NCBI GenBank assembly: GCA_030917445.1
Contig: JAUPUR010000036.1
Span: forward strand, 1-25,386
Source of the DNA: Patescibacteria group bacterium
GTDB lineage: Bacteria > Patescibacteriota > Microgenomatia > Levybacterales > UBA12049
Direction: 5' to 3'
Length of the DNA stretch: 25,386 nt
This document shows positions 7,854 through 14,617 of the stretch, in pieces (position 1 is the stretch's first letter; every line of letters starts with the position of its first letter). A program made the position numbers and the translations under genes. The notes beneath the pieces are model-generated. The model saw only the letters and a program-made list of their open reading frames with translations. It was not told the origin of the DNA and did not search any database.

Positions 7854-9326
7854 ATGAATACTGTTTCAATGGAGACCATTCAAGCCCTCATGAAAAGACG
7901 TGGATTTGTTTACCCTGGTTCAGAAATATATGGTGGACTAGCGAATACGTACGATTATGGACCTGTTGGTACGGAGTTGCTACGAAATATAAAGAACCTT
8001 TGGTGGAAAACATTTGTCACAAAAAAAGATGATATGGTCGGACTTGATGCTAGCGTTATTTCACATCAGAGGATCTGGGAGGCATCAGGACACGTATCAG
8101 GGTTTGCAGATGCGATGATTGATTGTAAAAAATGCAAAACAAGATTACGCGCAGATCATCTAATTGAAGAATATTTAGAAAAAAACCATGAAACTGTTAC
8201 CAAGATTTCATATCCTACTGTTTTCGAAGAAAATACATTTGAATCCTCTGATCAATTAAAAAATATCATAGAAAATAAGAAAGTAGAAGGTTTGTCGGTC
8301 AAACAGCTGAATTATCTTGTATCCTTTCTTAAAATCTTGTGCCCAAACTGCAAAGAAAGAGATTGGACCGAAGTAAGAACATTCAATCAACTCTTTCCTG
8401 TAAAGCTTGGAATTGTAGTGGGAGATGAGAGTCTTGCATATCTTCGAGGAGAGACCGCGCAAGGAATGTTTGTAGATTTTGAGAATATTGTTAATTCAAC
8501 ACGAGTGAGACTTCCATTTGGAGTTGCGCAACTTGGTAAATCATTTAGGAATGAAATTACACTTGGTAATTCTGTTTTTCGAACAATAGAGTTTGAACAG
8601 GGTGAAATTGAGTACTTTTTTAATCCCGAAAAAAATCAGTGGGAAGATCTTTTTGAAGAGTGGAAAAATATGATGATGAATTTTGTTGTAAAAACACTTG
8701 GAGTTCAAGAAGAGAATCTGCGCTGGAGGGAACATGATGACACTGAAAGGTCATTTTACAGTAAAAGAACAGTTGATCTTGAATATGAGTTTCCATTTGG
8801 TTTTAAAGAGTTGTGGGGTCTTGCATATCGGACAAATTATGATCTCGAACAACATAGAAAAACATCTGGTAAAGATATCTCTATTATTGATCCTGAGACG
8901 AATGAAAAAATTATTCCTCATGTTATTGAACCTGCTGTGGGTATTAACAGACTTTTTTTGATGACTCTTATTGATTCATACGTTGAAGAAGCTGACCGAG
9001 TTGTCCTCAAGCTTCATCCACGAATTGCTCCATATAAAGCAGCAGTCTTTCCTCTTCTTAAAAACAAACCAGAACTTGTTAGCAAGGCGAAAGAGGTTTA
9101 TACACTTCTTCAAGAAAAAATTGATGGGAAAATTGTTTGGGATGATAGAGGTAATATTGGAAAAAGATATTTAAGTCAGGATGAAGTTGGAACACCTTGG
9201 TGTATAACTATTGATTTTGATTCTCTTGACGATAATACTGTGACTGTGAGAAATCGTAATACAGCCCAACAAGAACGATTGTCCATTAATGAACTTGCAC
9301 AATTTATTCAAACGTCGTTATTATAA
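7854..9326 (+). CDS. glyS: Glycyl-tRNA synthetase, alpha2 (eukaryote/archaea-like) type
   Basis: A 490-aa class II aminoacyl-tRNA synthetase that charges tRNA-Gly. The N-terminus (MKRRGFVYPGSEIYGG, residues 13-28, then YDYGPVG) is diagnostic of the single-chain alpha2 enzyme rather than the alpha2beta2 GlyQ/GlyS form. RGETAQGMF is at 198-206, motif 2 contains GKSFRNEI near 228, and motif 3 contains EPAVGINRLF near 361. Two CxxC pairs (C91/C94 and C163/C166) probably bind zinc in the insertion. The C-terminal anticodon-binding domain runs from about residue 390. The first ATG is supported by an extended -10 exactly 6 nt upstream. An in-frame ATG 15 nt downstream would also be tolerated by the family. 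Confidence 0.95.
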   Translation: MNTVSMETIQALMKRRGFVYPGSEIYGGLANTYDYGPVGTELLRNIKNLWWKTFVTKKDDMVGLDASVISHQRIWEASGHVSGFADAMIDCKKCKTRLRADHLIEEYLEKNHETVTKISYPTVFEENTFESSDQLKNIIENKKVEGLSVKQLNYLVSFLKILCPNCKERDWTEVRTFNQLFPVKLGIVVGDESLAYLRGETAQGMFVDFENIVNSTRVRLPFGVAQLGKSFRNEITLGNSVFRTIEFEQGEIEYFFNPEKNQWEDLFEEWKNMMMNFVVKTLGVQEENLRWREHDDTERSFYSKRTVDLEYEFPFGFKELWGLAYRTNYDLEQHRKTSGKDISIIDPETNEKIIPHVIEPAVGINRLFLMTLIDSYVEEADRVVLKLHPRIAPYKAAVFPLLKNKPELVSKAKEVYTLLQEKIDGKIVWDDRGNIGKRYLSQDEVGTPWCITIDFDSLDDNTVTVRNRNTAQQERLSINELAQFIQTSLL

Positions 9327-9327
9327 A
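9319..9327 (+). promoter_or_regulatory. Probable -10 region for the 170-aa hypothetical gene
   Basis: The run TATTATAAA covers two overlapping hexamers: TATTAT (9319-9324), 8 nt before the GTG at 9333, and TATAAA (9322-9327), 5 nt before it. The glyS stop codon lies inside it, as at two other junctions. The -35 is not evident. Confidence 0.35.
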
Positions 9328-9332
9328 AGTGA

Positions 9333-9845
9333 GTGAATAAGGAAAAAAATCCTCAAAAGTATTCTCAACTTCCCTTACCGGGTGTTCCACACTCGAGAGA
9401 GCATAAGATTCTTGGATTAACACAGTCAGAAGGCATGCGTCCTCGTAGCGGCTTCCATGTTCCCATTACAGAGACAAACGTTCTAGATGGCAATGAAGGT
9501 CTCTTTCTCACTCCTTTTGGCTCTGCATTACAACTTGTCTCAATGATTAGTGATGAAACAAGTTCTCAAAGTGATCCGGTGTCTCTCTATAGAGTAAGTC
9601 ATAATAAAAGAGTCCTTGAAGCAAATCTTCATTCGTTCGGTTTTGATTCAGATCCTCAAACAATTCAGGAAGTGAAAATAAAATATTCACATATTGTTGA
9701 GAGAAGACGAGAGAATATAAGACGTACTTCAGTAAATCCTGGTTTTTACCAAAAAGGATTAATCTTCCCTGAAATTGGAGAAATTGTCACAGGTGATTTT
9801 GCTTCGGGTTCTCAAGAGGATGCTCAAAGAGGAGTTGCTGATTAG
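9333..9845 (+). CDS. Hypothetical protein, unrecognised
   Basis: A 170-aa protein that I do not recognise. It has no signal peptide, transmembrane helix or cysteine. It opens with a polar, Pro-rich stretch (residues 1-45, with LPLPGVPHSREHK), has a mixed middle part and an Arg-rich helix near residues 124-133 (VERRRENIRR), and ends acidic. It is probably cytoplasmic, and the basic helix could contact nucleic acid, but that is speculation. It starts with GTG 6 nt after the glyS stop and is followed by a separate strong promoter, so it looks like a monocistronic unit or an extension of glyS transcription. The reading frame is long and ends just before the next promoter, which supports a real gene. 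Confidence 0.6.
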   Translation: MNKEKNPQKYSQLPLPGVPHSREHKILGLTQSEGMRPRSGFHVPITETNVLDGNEGLFLTPFGSALQLVSMISDETSSQSDPVSLYRVSHNKRVLEANLHSFGFDSDPQTIQEVKIKYSHIVERRRENIRRTSVNPGFYQKGLIFPEIGEIVTGDFASGSQEDAQRGVAD

Positions 9846-9850
9846 TATAG

Positions 9851-9878
9851 TTGACAAAGTATTGGGAGTTGGTACAAT
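9851..9878 (+). promoter_or_regulatory. Strong promoter of the membrane-anchored protein gene
   Basis: A perfect TTGACA (9851-9856), a 16-nt spacer and TACAAT (9873-9878). Transcription is expected near 9885, about 3 nt before the ATG at 9888, again giving an essentially leaderless mRNA. Confidence 0.65.
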
Positions 9879-9887
9879 TATTTACAG

Positions 9888-10385
9888 ATGAAAAATAAAA
9901 ATGTCATGATGATCGCAGGTGGAGTTTTACTTCTTCTTGTTGTACTTGGTAGTTATTTTCTTTTTACAAATAAATCATCTTCCCCTCAAGAACCTCTTGA
10001 TGAATCTCTTGAAGAAAACATAATTACACTTGATCCTGAAGAAGTTGGACTCGTACTTGAGTCAAGTGCAAATAAAAAGCAAGTTAAATTTACTTTAAGT
10101 AAGGCTGAAGGTATTACAATGATTGAGTATGAACTTTCCTATGAAGCTGATAATACCTCAAGTAGTGACGATGGTGATGGGAGTGGAAGAATTTCTCGAG
10201 GTGTCGCTGGTGAGGATGAGTTAGATGGAACAGAAACGATATATGAATCAAAATTTCTTGACCTCGGGAGTTGCTCAAGTGGAACTTGTCGATATGATAC
10301 CGGTGTCTCAACGGTCAATTTACTCTTGAAGATCGTCAAAGAAGACGGTAACGTCTATCAAGTCCAGACATCTATCGACCTCTAA
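9888..10385 (+). CDS. Small membrane-anchored extracytoplasmic protein of unknown function
   Basis: A 165-aa protein with a short basic N-terminus and one hydrophobic helix (residues about 6-26, MMIAGGVLLLLVVLGSYFLF), then an external domain. No lipobox Cys follows the helix, so it is probably a membrane-anchored protein, not a lipoprotein. The linker is Ser/Glu-rich. The domain has alternating beta-like segments (VKFTLSKAEGITMIEYELSY, then VNLLLKIVKEDG near the end), an acidic Ser/Asp/Gly loop near residue 95, and two Cys five residues apart (CSSGTC) that could form a disulfide. An immunoglobulin- or fibronectin-like fold is plausible but unproven. It has its own TTGACA/TACAAT promoter and precedes the mraZ regulatory region. 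Confidence 0.7.
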   Translation: MKNKNVMMIAGGVLLLLVVLGSYFLFTNKSSSPQEPLDESLEENIITLDPEEVGLVLESSANKKQVKFTLSKAEGITMIEYELSYEADNTSSSDDGDGSGRISRGVAGEDELDGTETIYESKFLDLGSCSSGTCRYDTGVSTVNLLLKIVKEDGNVYQVQTSIDL

Positions 10386-10455
10386 ACTCTCTCCATTTTC
10401 TTACATTTATATCCCTACATATTGTGTCCCTTTGTTTTGAAAGTACTACATAGAC

Positions 10456-10484
10456 TTTTCACGCCGTTGACACGGTTGTGAAAA
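10456..10484 (+). promoter_or_regulatory. Dyad-symmetric element over the mraZ -35 (candidate operator)
   Basis: TTTTCAC (10456-10462) and GTGAAAA (10478-10484) are perfect inverted arms. Inside them CCGT (10464-10467) and ACGG (10472-10475) form a second pair around TGAC, so the whole 29-nt element is nearly palindromic with one unequal bulge. It is centred on the TTGACA at 10467-10472. A dimeric regulator bound here would cover the -35. No specific regulator can be named. Confidence 0.45.
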
Positions 10485-10498
10485 TAATGCATTATAAA
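10467..10498 (+). promoter_or_regulatory. Main promoter of the mraZ-rsmH-ftsL-ftsI unit
   Basis: A perfect TTGACA (10467-10472) is followed by CATTAT (10490-10495) with a 17-nt spacer, or alternatively TATAAA (10493-10498) with 20 nt. Transcription would start about 10502-10505, right at the GTAGTGA repeats. Unlike most genes here, mraZ would have a leader of about 80 nt. Confidence 0.55.
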
Positions 10499-10501
10499 TG
10501 G

Positions 10502-10528
10502 GTAGTGATAAGTAGTGAAATGTAGTGA
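10502..10528 (+). promoter_or_regulatory. Three-copy MraZ-type operator (GTAGTGA, 10-bp period)
   Basis: GTAGTGA occurs at 10502-10508, 10512-10518 and 10522-10528, exactly one helical turn apart. Known MraZ proteins bind three short repeats with the same spacing next to the mraZ promoter (TGGGN in E. coli, AGTGKG-type in Mycoplasma). The position at the predicted transcription start, the period and the adjacent mraZ gene argue for autorepression. The core AGTGA departs from the known TGGG core. Confidence 0.6.
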
Positions 10529-10561
10529 AGTGTGATAGGATATCAGCATAAACGCTTCACT
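10524..10561 (+). promoter_or_regulatory. Potential stem-loop in the mraZ 5' leader
   Basis: AGTGAAGTGT (10524-10533) can pair with ACGCTTCACT (10552-10561): ten pairs including one G-U, with an 18-nt loop. The left arm contains most of the third MraZ repeat. It ends 23 nt before the preferred ATG. There is no U-run after it, so it is not a standard terminator. Confidence 0.35.
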
Positions 10562-10584
10562 CACGTGTGATCGTTAACAATTCA

Positions 10585-11022
10585 ATGGTAGTGGGACAGA
10601 AAGAAGGACGTCTAACAAAAAAACGTCAGGTAGCTTTTCCTAAAAAATTTAGAGAAGACATTGGAGATGAGTTTATAGTAACGAAGGGAATGAGTGAGTA
10701 CTTGTTAGTGATAGCAAAAAAGAATTGGAAAGTGCTTCTTGAAGGAACCGAAGGAAAGCCTTTTACACAGAGAGCGACAAGAGATCTGCAAAGATATCTT
10801 TTTGGAAATGCAACAGAGATTGTATTGGATAGTCAGGGAAGAATGATTATTCCAGAATACTTGGTTGCATTTGCAAAGCTGTCTCAAGAGGTTGTCTTTG
10901 TTGGAGTAGAACGATATGTAGAGATTTGGGATAAAGAGTTATTACATCATCATGAAGAAAAAGTTTCACACTCAATTGAATTATTAACAATAGATCTTAA
11001 CCAATCAGATGGACATGAATAA
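10585..11022 (+). CDS. mraZ: Division/cell-wall cluster transcriptional regulator MraZ
   Basis: A 145-aa double AbrB-like (SpoVT) regulator, first gene of the dcw cluster. The second half is canonical: LDSQGRMIIPEYLVAFAKL, then VGVERYVEIWDKELL. The first half reads MVVGQKEGRLTKKRQVAFPK and aligns without gaps to the family start (M-F-x-G...D-x-K-G-R-L-x-I-P), which is why ATG 10585 is preferred over the upstream GTG at 10567 (six extra residues). In that alignment the first-half D-x-x-x-R positions read T11 and Q15, so one DNA-contact motif is altered while the second is intact. A partial match to the known repeat (GTAGTGGG) spans the start codon region. The gene overlaps rsmH by 14 nt. Confidence 0.88.
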   Translation: MVVGQKEGRLTKKRQVAFPKKFREDIGDEFIVTKGMSEYLLVIAKKNWKVLLEGTEGKPFTQRATRDLQRYLFGNATEIVLDSQGRMIIPEYLVAFAKLSQEVVFVGVERYVEIWDKELLHHHEEKVSHSIELLTIDLNQSDGHE

Positions 11023-11893
11023 TTATCATACAAGCGTTCTTTTACAAGAAGTAATCGATAATCTTGACATAAAAAGTGGCAAAAAATACATTGATGCAAC
11101 TTTGGGTGGTGGTGGTCATACGAGGGAAATACTCAAAAAGGGTGGAGATGTATTGGGAATTGACGTGGATGGAGATGCACACATTTTTGTCGAGTCTGAA
11201 AATGAAAAGAGTTCATCTCTCAAAGGGACACTGACACGAGCAGTTGGAAATTTCGAGAGAATTGATGAATTAGCAAAAGCGAATTCATATGAAAATGTCG
11301 ATGGAATCGTCTTTGATCTTGGTGTTTCTGGTCATCAGTTTGACACAGCAGAGAGAGGCTTCAGTTTTAAATCTGGGCCACTTGATATGAGAATGAGTAA
11401 AGCTTTGGGAGTAACCGCAGCAGATCTCATTAACGGTTTAACCAGAAATGAACTTGTCATATTATTTGAGAAGTTCGGAGAAGAGCCTTTTGCAAAGAAG
11501 ATCGCGTCTGCCATAACAGGGAGAAGACATATTCGACTTTTTCATACAACAGATGACCTTGCAGACGTTATAAAGAGAACTGTTACTCATTCAGGGGCAA
11601 CTCATCCAGCTACTCGAGTTTTTCAAGCGCTGAGAATTGCCGTTAATGATGAGATGAATGTTTTAAAAAGTGCATTGCCAAAAGCTTTGGAACTTCTCAG
11701 TAGTCAAGGAAAAATTGTTGTTATCACTTTTCATTCACTCGAAGATCGAATTGTAAAAAGACAGTTCGAAGAATGGCAAGAGAAAGAATTTGGAAAAATT
11801 ATAACTAAAAAACCGATTACTCCTACAAAAGAAGAATTACAAAGAAATAGTAGAAGCCGAAGTGCCAAACTTCGAGTTTTTGAAAAAAAATAA
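11009..11893 (+). CDS. rsmH: 16S rRNA (cytosine-1402-N4)-methyltransferase RsmH (MraW)
   Basis: A 294-aa class I SAM methyltransferase that modifies C1402 in the ribosomal P site. It opens with NYHTSVLLQEVIDNL and the SAM-binding motif IDATLGGGGHTREIL (residues 28-42), followed by GIDVDGDA. Family landmarks GIVFDLGVSGHQFD, AERGFSFKSGPLDMRM, ATRVFQALRIAVNDE and ITFHSLEDRIVKRQF are all present. Length is slightly below the usual 310 aa. It starts inside the end of mraZ (14-nt overlap, no Shine-Dalgarno), so it is probably translated by coupling. A second in-frame ATG two codons later is equally possible. mraZ-rsmH order is the standard dcw beginning. Confidence 0.95.
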   Translation: MDMNNYHTSVLLQEVIDNLDIKSGKKYIDATLGGGGHTREILKKGGDVLGIDVDGDAHIFVESENEKSSSLKGTLTRAVGNFERIDELAKANSYENVDGIVFDLGVSGHQFDTAERGFSFKSGPLDMRMSKALGVTAADLINGLTRNELVILFEKFGEEPFAKKIASAITGRRHIRLFHTTDDLADVIKRTVTHSGATHPATRVFQALRIAVNDEMNVLKSALPKALELLSSQGKIVVITFHSLEDRIVKRQFEEWQEKEFGKIITKKPITPTKEELQRNSRSRSAKLRVFEKK

Positions 11894-11894
11894 C

Positions 11895-12176
11895 ATGAAA
11901 AAACCAGTACTGCTCATTATTATTAACGGAATAATTATCATCACACTTTCACTTGTCCAAGTAGTCGTTGCCAATAGTATCTCAACGACAGGTATAGAAC
12001 TTGGAAAGATGGAAAAAGAAATAGCTGTATATAAAAAGAAAAACGCTGTATTACATGAACAAGTTCTTATTTCCTCTTCCTTAACTCAAATTGCATCAAA
12101 AGCCGGGGAGATGGGATTTGAAGAGTCAAAAACTCAACTCGTTGTTGAGAGCCCACTTCCGATTGCAAAACGATGA
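11895..12176 (+). CDS. ftsL: FtsL-like septum protein
   Basis: A 93-aa bitopic membrane protein. A hydrophobic helix (residues about 4-26, rich in Ile, Leu and Val) is followed by a coiled-coil-like stretch with Lys/Glu heptads (MEKEIAVYKKKNAVL) and the FtsL/DivIC-style ending LTQIASKAGEMGF. FtsL bridges early and late divisome proteins and helps activate FtsW-FtsI. Sequence conservation in the family is low, so identity rests on size, topology and position between rsmH and ftsI. The ATG at 11895, 1 nt after the rsmH stop, gives the natural N-terminus; an upstream in-frame ATG at 11862 would add an 11-residue charged tail overlapping rsmH. Its TGA overlaps the ftsI ATG. Confidence 0.78.
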   Translation: MKKPVLLIIINGIIIITLSLVQVVVANSISTTGIELGKMEKEIAVYKKKNAVLHEQVLISSSLTQIASKAGEMGFEESKTQLVVESPLPIAKR

Positions 12177-13873
12177 CAGACTGGAGATATCGATTTGTCT
12201 TACTCTTTTTTTCTGTACTGCTGCTTTTTGTTTCAGTCAGGCTTTTTTACTGGCAAGTAGTGAGAGCACAAGAGTTGGCGCTTCTTGGTCAATCTCAGTA
12301 TGGTCAAAACGTTAAATTGCTTCCAAAAAGAGGTGAGGTAAGAACTTCAGATGGATTTCCACTTGCTTCAAATAAAGTTTCATATTTAGTATTTGCCAAT
12401 CCTAAAGAAATTCTTGAAAAAGATAAAACTTCTCGATTACTTTCTCCTATTCTTAAAAAAGAAGAAGCCTCAATTTCTGCCCTTCTTGATATGAATCGAT
12501 ACTGGGTAGCACTTGGTAGTAAAGTGAGCTCTGTAGATAAAGATGAAATTGAGAAACTCAATTTACCAGGTATCGGGTTTGATGATCAATCAATCCGGTT
12601 TTATCCTGAGGCTTCGATTGGGGCGAAGCTTTTGGGTTTTGTAGGGAAAAATGAACTTGGTGATGATGTTGGGCAGTTTGGACTTGAAGGATACTATGAT
12701 CGACAACTGAGAGGAAAAGAAGGCGTTGCCAAACAAATTCATGACGCACTTGGTAGACCAATTCTCGCCAAACTTAATAATACTTCTGGTGAGATAGATG
12801 GACGAGATCTTATTTTGCATGTTGATAGAGTTCTTCAATTTATTCTTGAGGATGAACTTAAAACAGGAGTTGAGCAGTACGGTGCAGTTGGTGGCATGGC
12901 CGCGATGATGGATCCCAAAACAGGTGGAATACTTGCGATGGCAACATTTCCTTCTTTCGATCCTGAAAAATATTATGAGCACTCATCAGAACAATTTAAA
13001 AATGGTTTTATCACTGATACCTATGAGCCAGGATCGACATTCAAACCTCTAATTATGGCAGCTGCAATCAATGAAGGAGTTGTAAAACCCGATACAGTCT
13101 GTCCTAATTGCTCAGGACCTGTTGAGATAGGTGGGTATGAGATTAAGACATGGAATGACACATATCGACAAAATCTTAATATGATTGAGGCAATTCAGTA
13201 TTCAGATAATACTGGAATGGTATTTGCAGGGCAGAAATTAGGATTGGATCGTATGCTTGAGTACTTTGATAGATTTGGTTTGGGTGAAGCAACAGGTATT
13301 GATCTACAAGGTGAAGTTACCCCAACGATCAGACCTCGGAGTAATTGGTATCCAATCGACCTTGCAACCGCAAGTTTTGGTCAGGGTATTTCAGTAACTC
13401 CAATAGAACTTCTCAGTGCGTTTGCTTCACTCGCAAACAATGGCATCCGTATGGAGCCACATGTTGTTGCGTCTGTTGAGACTCCTGAGGGAGAAGTGAT
13501 AGCGATTCCTCCAAAAGTTGTACAAAGAACAGTAAGTGAAAAAACTACAAAAATTATGACAGAAATTTTGGTCAATGCAGTAGAAAAAGGTGAAGCGAAA
13601 TGGGCAAAACCTGAGGGGTATAGAATTGCAGGAAAAACAGGTACTGCACAAATCCCTGTTGAAGGCCATTATGATCCTAATCAGACAATTCCATCTTTTA
13701 TTGGTTTTGCGCCCGCAGACAATCCAAAATTTGTCATGCTTGTTGTTCTTGATCGTCCCACTAAGTCAATATATGGATCAGAAACAGCTGCTCCTATATT
13801 TTTTAGAATTGCTCGTAAAGCACTTACGTACTATAATATTGCACCGACACAGCTTCTAAAGGATGAGGAATAA
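12173..13873 (+). CDS. ftsI: Septal peptidoglycan transpeptidase FtsI (class B penicillin-binding protein)
   Basis: A 566-aa class B PBP that cross-links septal peptidoglycan with FtsW. One N-terminal transmembrane helix (residues about 6-28) leads into the PBP dimerisation region (RGEVRTSDGFPLASN). The transpeptidase domain holds all three active-site motifs: S288-T-F-K291 in EPGSTFKPLIM, S344-D-N346, and K488-T-G490 in AGKTGTAQ. There is no C-terminal PASTA domain, and the protein ends soon after the last conserved strand. The start overlaps ftsL by ATGA. Its stop is immediately followed, with no spacer, by the stop of the opposite-strand tRNA-binding gene. Confidence 0.95.
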   Translation: MTDWRYRFVLLFFSVLLLFVSVRLFYWQVVRAQELALLGQSQYGQNVKLLPKRGEVRTSDGFPLASNKVSYLVFANPKEILEKDKTSRLLSPILKKEEASISALLDMNRYWVALGSKVSSVDKDEIEKLNLPGIGFDDQSIRFYPEASIGAKLLGFVGKNELGDDVGQFGLEGYYDRQLRGKEGVAKQIHDALGRPILAKLNNTSGEIDGRDLILHVDRVLQFILEDELKTGVEQYGAVGGMAAMMDPKTGGILAMATFPSFDPEKYYEHSSEQFKNGFITDTYEPGSTFKPLIMAAAINEGVVKPDTVCPNCSGPVEIGGYEIKTWNDTYRQNLNMIEAIQYSDNTGMVFAGQKLGLDRMLEYFDRFGLGEATGIDLQGEVTPTIRPRSNWYPIDLATASFGQGISVTPIELLSAFASLANNGIRMEPHVVASVETPEGEVIAIPPKVVQRTVSEKTTKIMTEILVNAVEKGEAKWAKPEGYRIAGKTGTAQIPVEGHYDPNQTIPSFIGFAPADNPKFVMLVVLDRPTKSIYGSETAAPIFFRIARKALTYYNIAPTQLLKDEE

Positions 13874-14206
13874 TTAACGAATTGTTGCACCTGCATTTAC
13901 TTCTGAGAGGGGAATTAGGGGAATTGGTTTGTCATCACCTTCAGCTGCAAGTATCATACCCTCTGAAAATTCACCCATCATTTTTCGTGGAGCGAGGTTG
14001 AGAACAAAAATAAATGATTTATTGATGAGTTCCTCTGGTTCAAACCAAGCAGCAATACCTGAAAGAATATTTTTTTTGCCTTCTTCACCAAAATCTACGG
14101 TGAGTCTTAATAATTTATCAGAACCTTCTTTTCTTTCACAAAGAGTTACTTTTCCAACACGTAAATCAAGTTTGGAAAAATCTTCAAATGTTATTTCTTC
14201 TTTCAT
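13874..14206 (-). CDS. Stand-alone tRNA-binding protein (MetRS beta subunit / Trbp111-like)
   Basis: A 110-aa OB-fold protein of the EMAPII/Trbp111 family. The signature runs from LDLRVGKVTLCERKEGSDKL through ILSGIAAWFEPEELINKS to NLAPRKMMGEFSEGMILAA. In other bacteria this domain is the C-terminus of methionyl-tRNA synthetase or a separate homodimeric tRNA-binding protein. Here it is separate, so it may act in trans with a MetRS encoded elsewhere. It lies on the minus strand inside the dcw cluster, end to end with ftsI. An internal tandem 9-bp repeat (13908-13925) encodes the Pro/Ile/Leu run IPLIPL. Its start lies 6 nt downstream of a TAAAAT, so the mRNA is probably leaderless. Confidence 0.9.
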   Translation of the reverse strand: MKEEITFEDFSKLDLRVGKVTLCERKEGSDKLLRLTVDFGEEGKKNILSGIAAWFEPEELINKSFIFVLNLAPRKMMGEFSEGMILAAEGDDKPIPLIPLSEVNAGATIR

Positions 14207-14212
14207 AGGTGT

Positions 14213-14241
14213 ATTTTACATTGGAAAGTGATCAGAGTAAA
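14213..14241 (-). promoter_or_regulatory. Promoter of the tRNA-binding protein gene
   Basis: Read on the minus strand: TTTACT (14241-14236), a 17-nt spacer, TAAAAT (14218-14213), then 6 nt to the ATG (14206). This is another predicted leaderless start, and it separates the gene from the DUF192 gene upstream. Confidence 0.5.
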
Positions 14242-14244
14242 GAA

Positions 14245-14574
14245 TTATCTCACTTCAAGCTGATCACCAATCTGAATATGCAGCTTTTCAATAGTACCTT
14301 CCTCAAGTTCAATGACATAAGGAGAGAGTGGATTCCAGAAAAAAACTGAGTTAGGTTTGAGTGATTTTTTAAGTTGTGTGACAAACATACTTTTGCTTAA
14401 AATGATAACGTCTATTGTAAATTTCATGCCAAATGTATGTATTCCATATCTTGTTTTGAAAATTATTGTCTGAGGTTTTTTTTCAAAGAGAAGTCCCTTA
14501 CTTTTTTCAAAAAGAGAATGAGCAGCACGTACATCCGTCGAAATAATTGTCTTTTTTGACCTATTAAAGAGCAT
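14245..14574 (-). CDS. DUF192 family protein
   Basis: A 109-aa DUF192 protein. The family core is clear: RGLMF-like KSKGLLFEKK, then YGIHTFGMKFTIDVIIL, a strand-loop region, and the closing VIELEEGTIEKLHIQIGDQL. Many members have a signal peptide; this one does not, so it should be cytoplasmic. The molecular function is unknown. The frame is open up to a GTG at 14592, but a TATACT on the minus strand (14586-14581) ends exactly 6 nt before the ATG at 14574, so the GTG codons would lie upstream of the transcript. ATG 14574 is therefore preferred. The upstream promoter region is shared with the divergent YdjM-like gene. Confidence 0.82.
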   Translation of the reverse strand: MLFNRSKKTIISTDVRAAHSLFEKSKGLLFEKKPQTIIFKTRYGIHTFGMKFTIDVIILSKSMFVTQLKKSLKPNSVFFWNPLSPYVIELEEGTIEKLHIQIGDQLEVR

Positions 14575-14580
14575 ATACCT

Positions 14581-14611
14581 AGTATAGCTCACACTTCACT
14601 TTTGCTATACT
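14581..14611. promoter_or_regulatory. Symmetric divergent promoter pair
   Basis: AGTATAGC (14581-14588) and GCTATACT (14604-14611) are perfect 8-bp inverted arms separated by 15 nt. The outer hexamers are the two -10 elements: TATACT on the minus strand (14586-14581) for the DUF192 gene, and TATACT on the plus strand (14606-14611, with TG at 14603-14604 making an extended -10) for the gene at 14618. Both end 6 nt before their start codons. Confidence 0.55.
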
Positions 14612-14617
14612 GGATTT

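Noticed and set aside
10502..10540. CRISPR-like or simple tandem repeat
   Set aside because: Units are only 7 bp conserved in a 10-bp period with three copies and no spacers; position at the mraZ promoter fits an operator.
10567..10584. GTG start for mraZ
   Set aside because: The ATG at 10585 aligns to MraZ from residue 1 without gaps; the six extra residues have no counterpart. Not excluded experimentally.
11862..11894. Upstream ATG extending ftsL by 11 residues
   Set aside because: It overlaps the rsmH end and adds a charged tail; ATG 11895 right after the rsmH stop gives a normal bitopic protein.
13908..13925. Tandem 9-bp repeat AGGGGAATT
   Set aside because: It is within the coding frame of the tRNA-binding protein and encodes a Pro/Ile/Leu repeat; only two copies, so no special meaning assumed.
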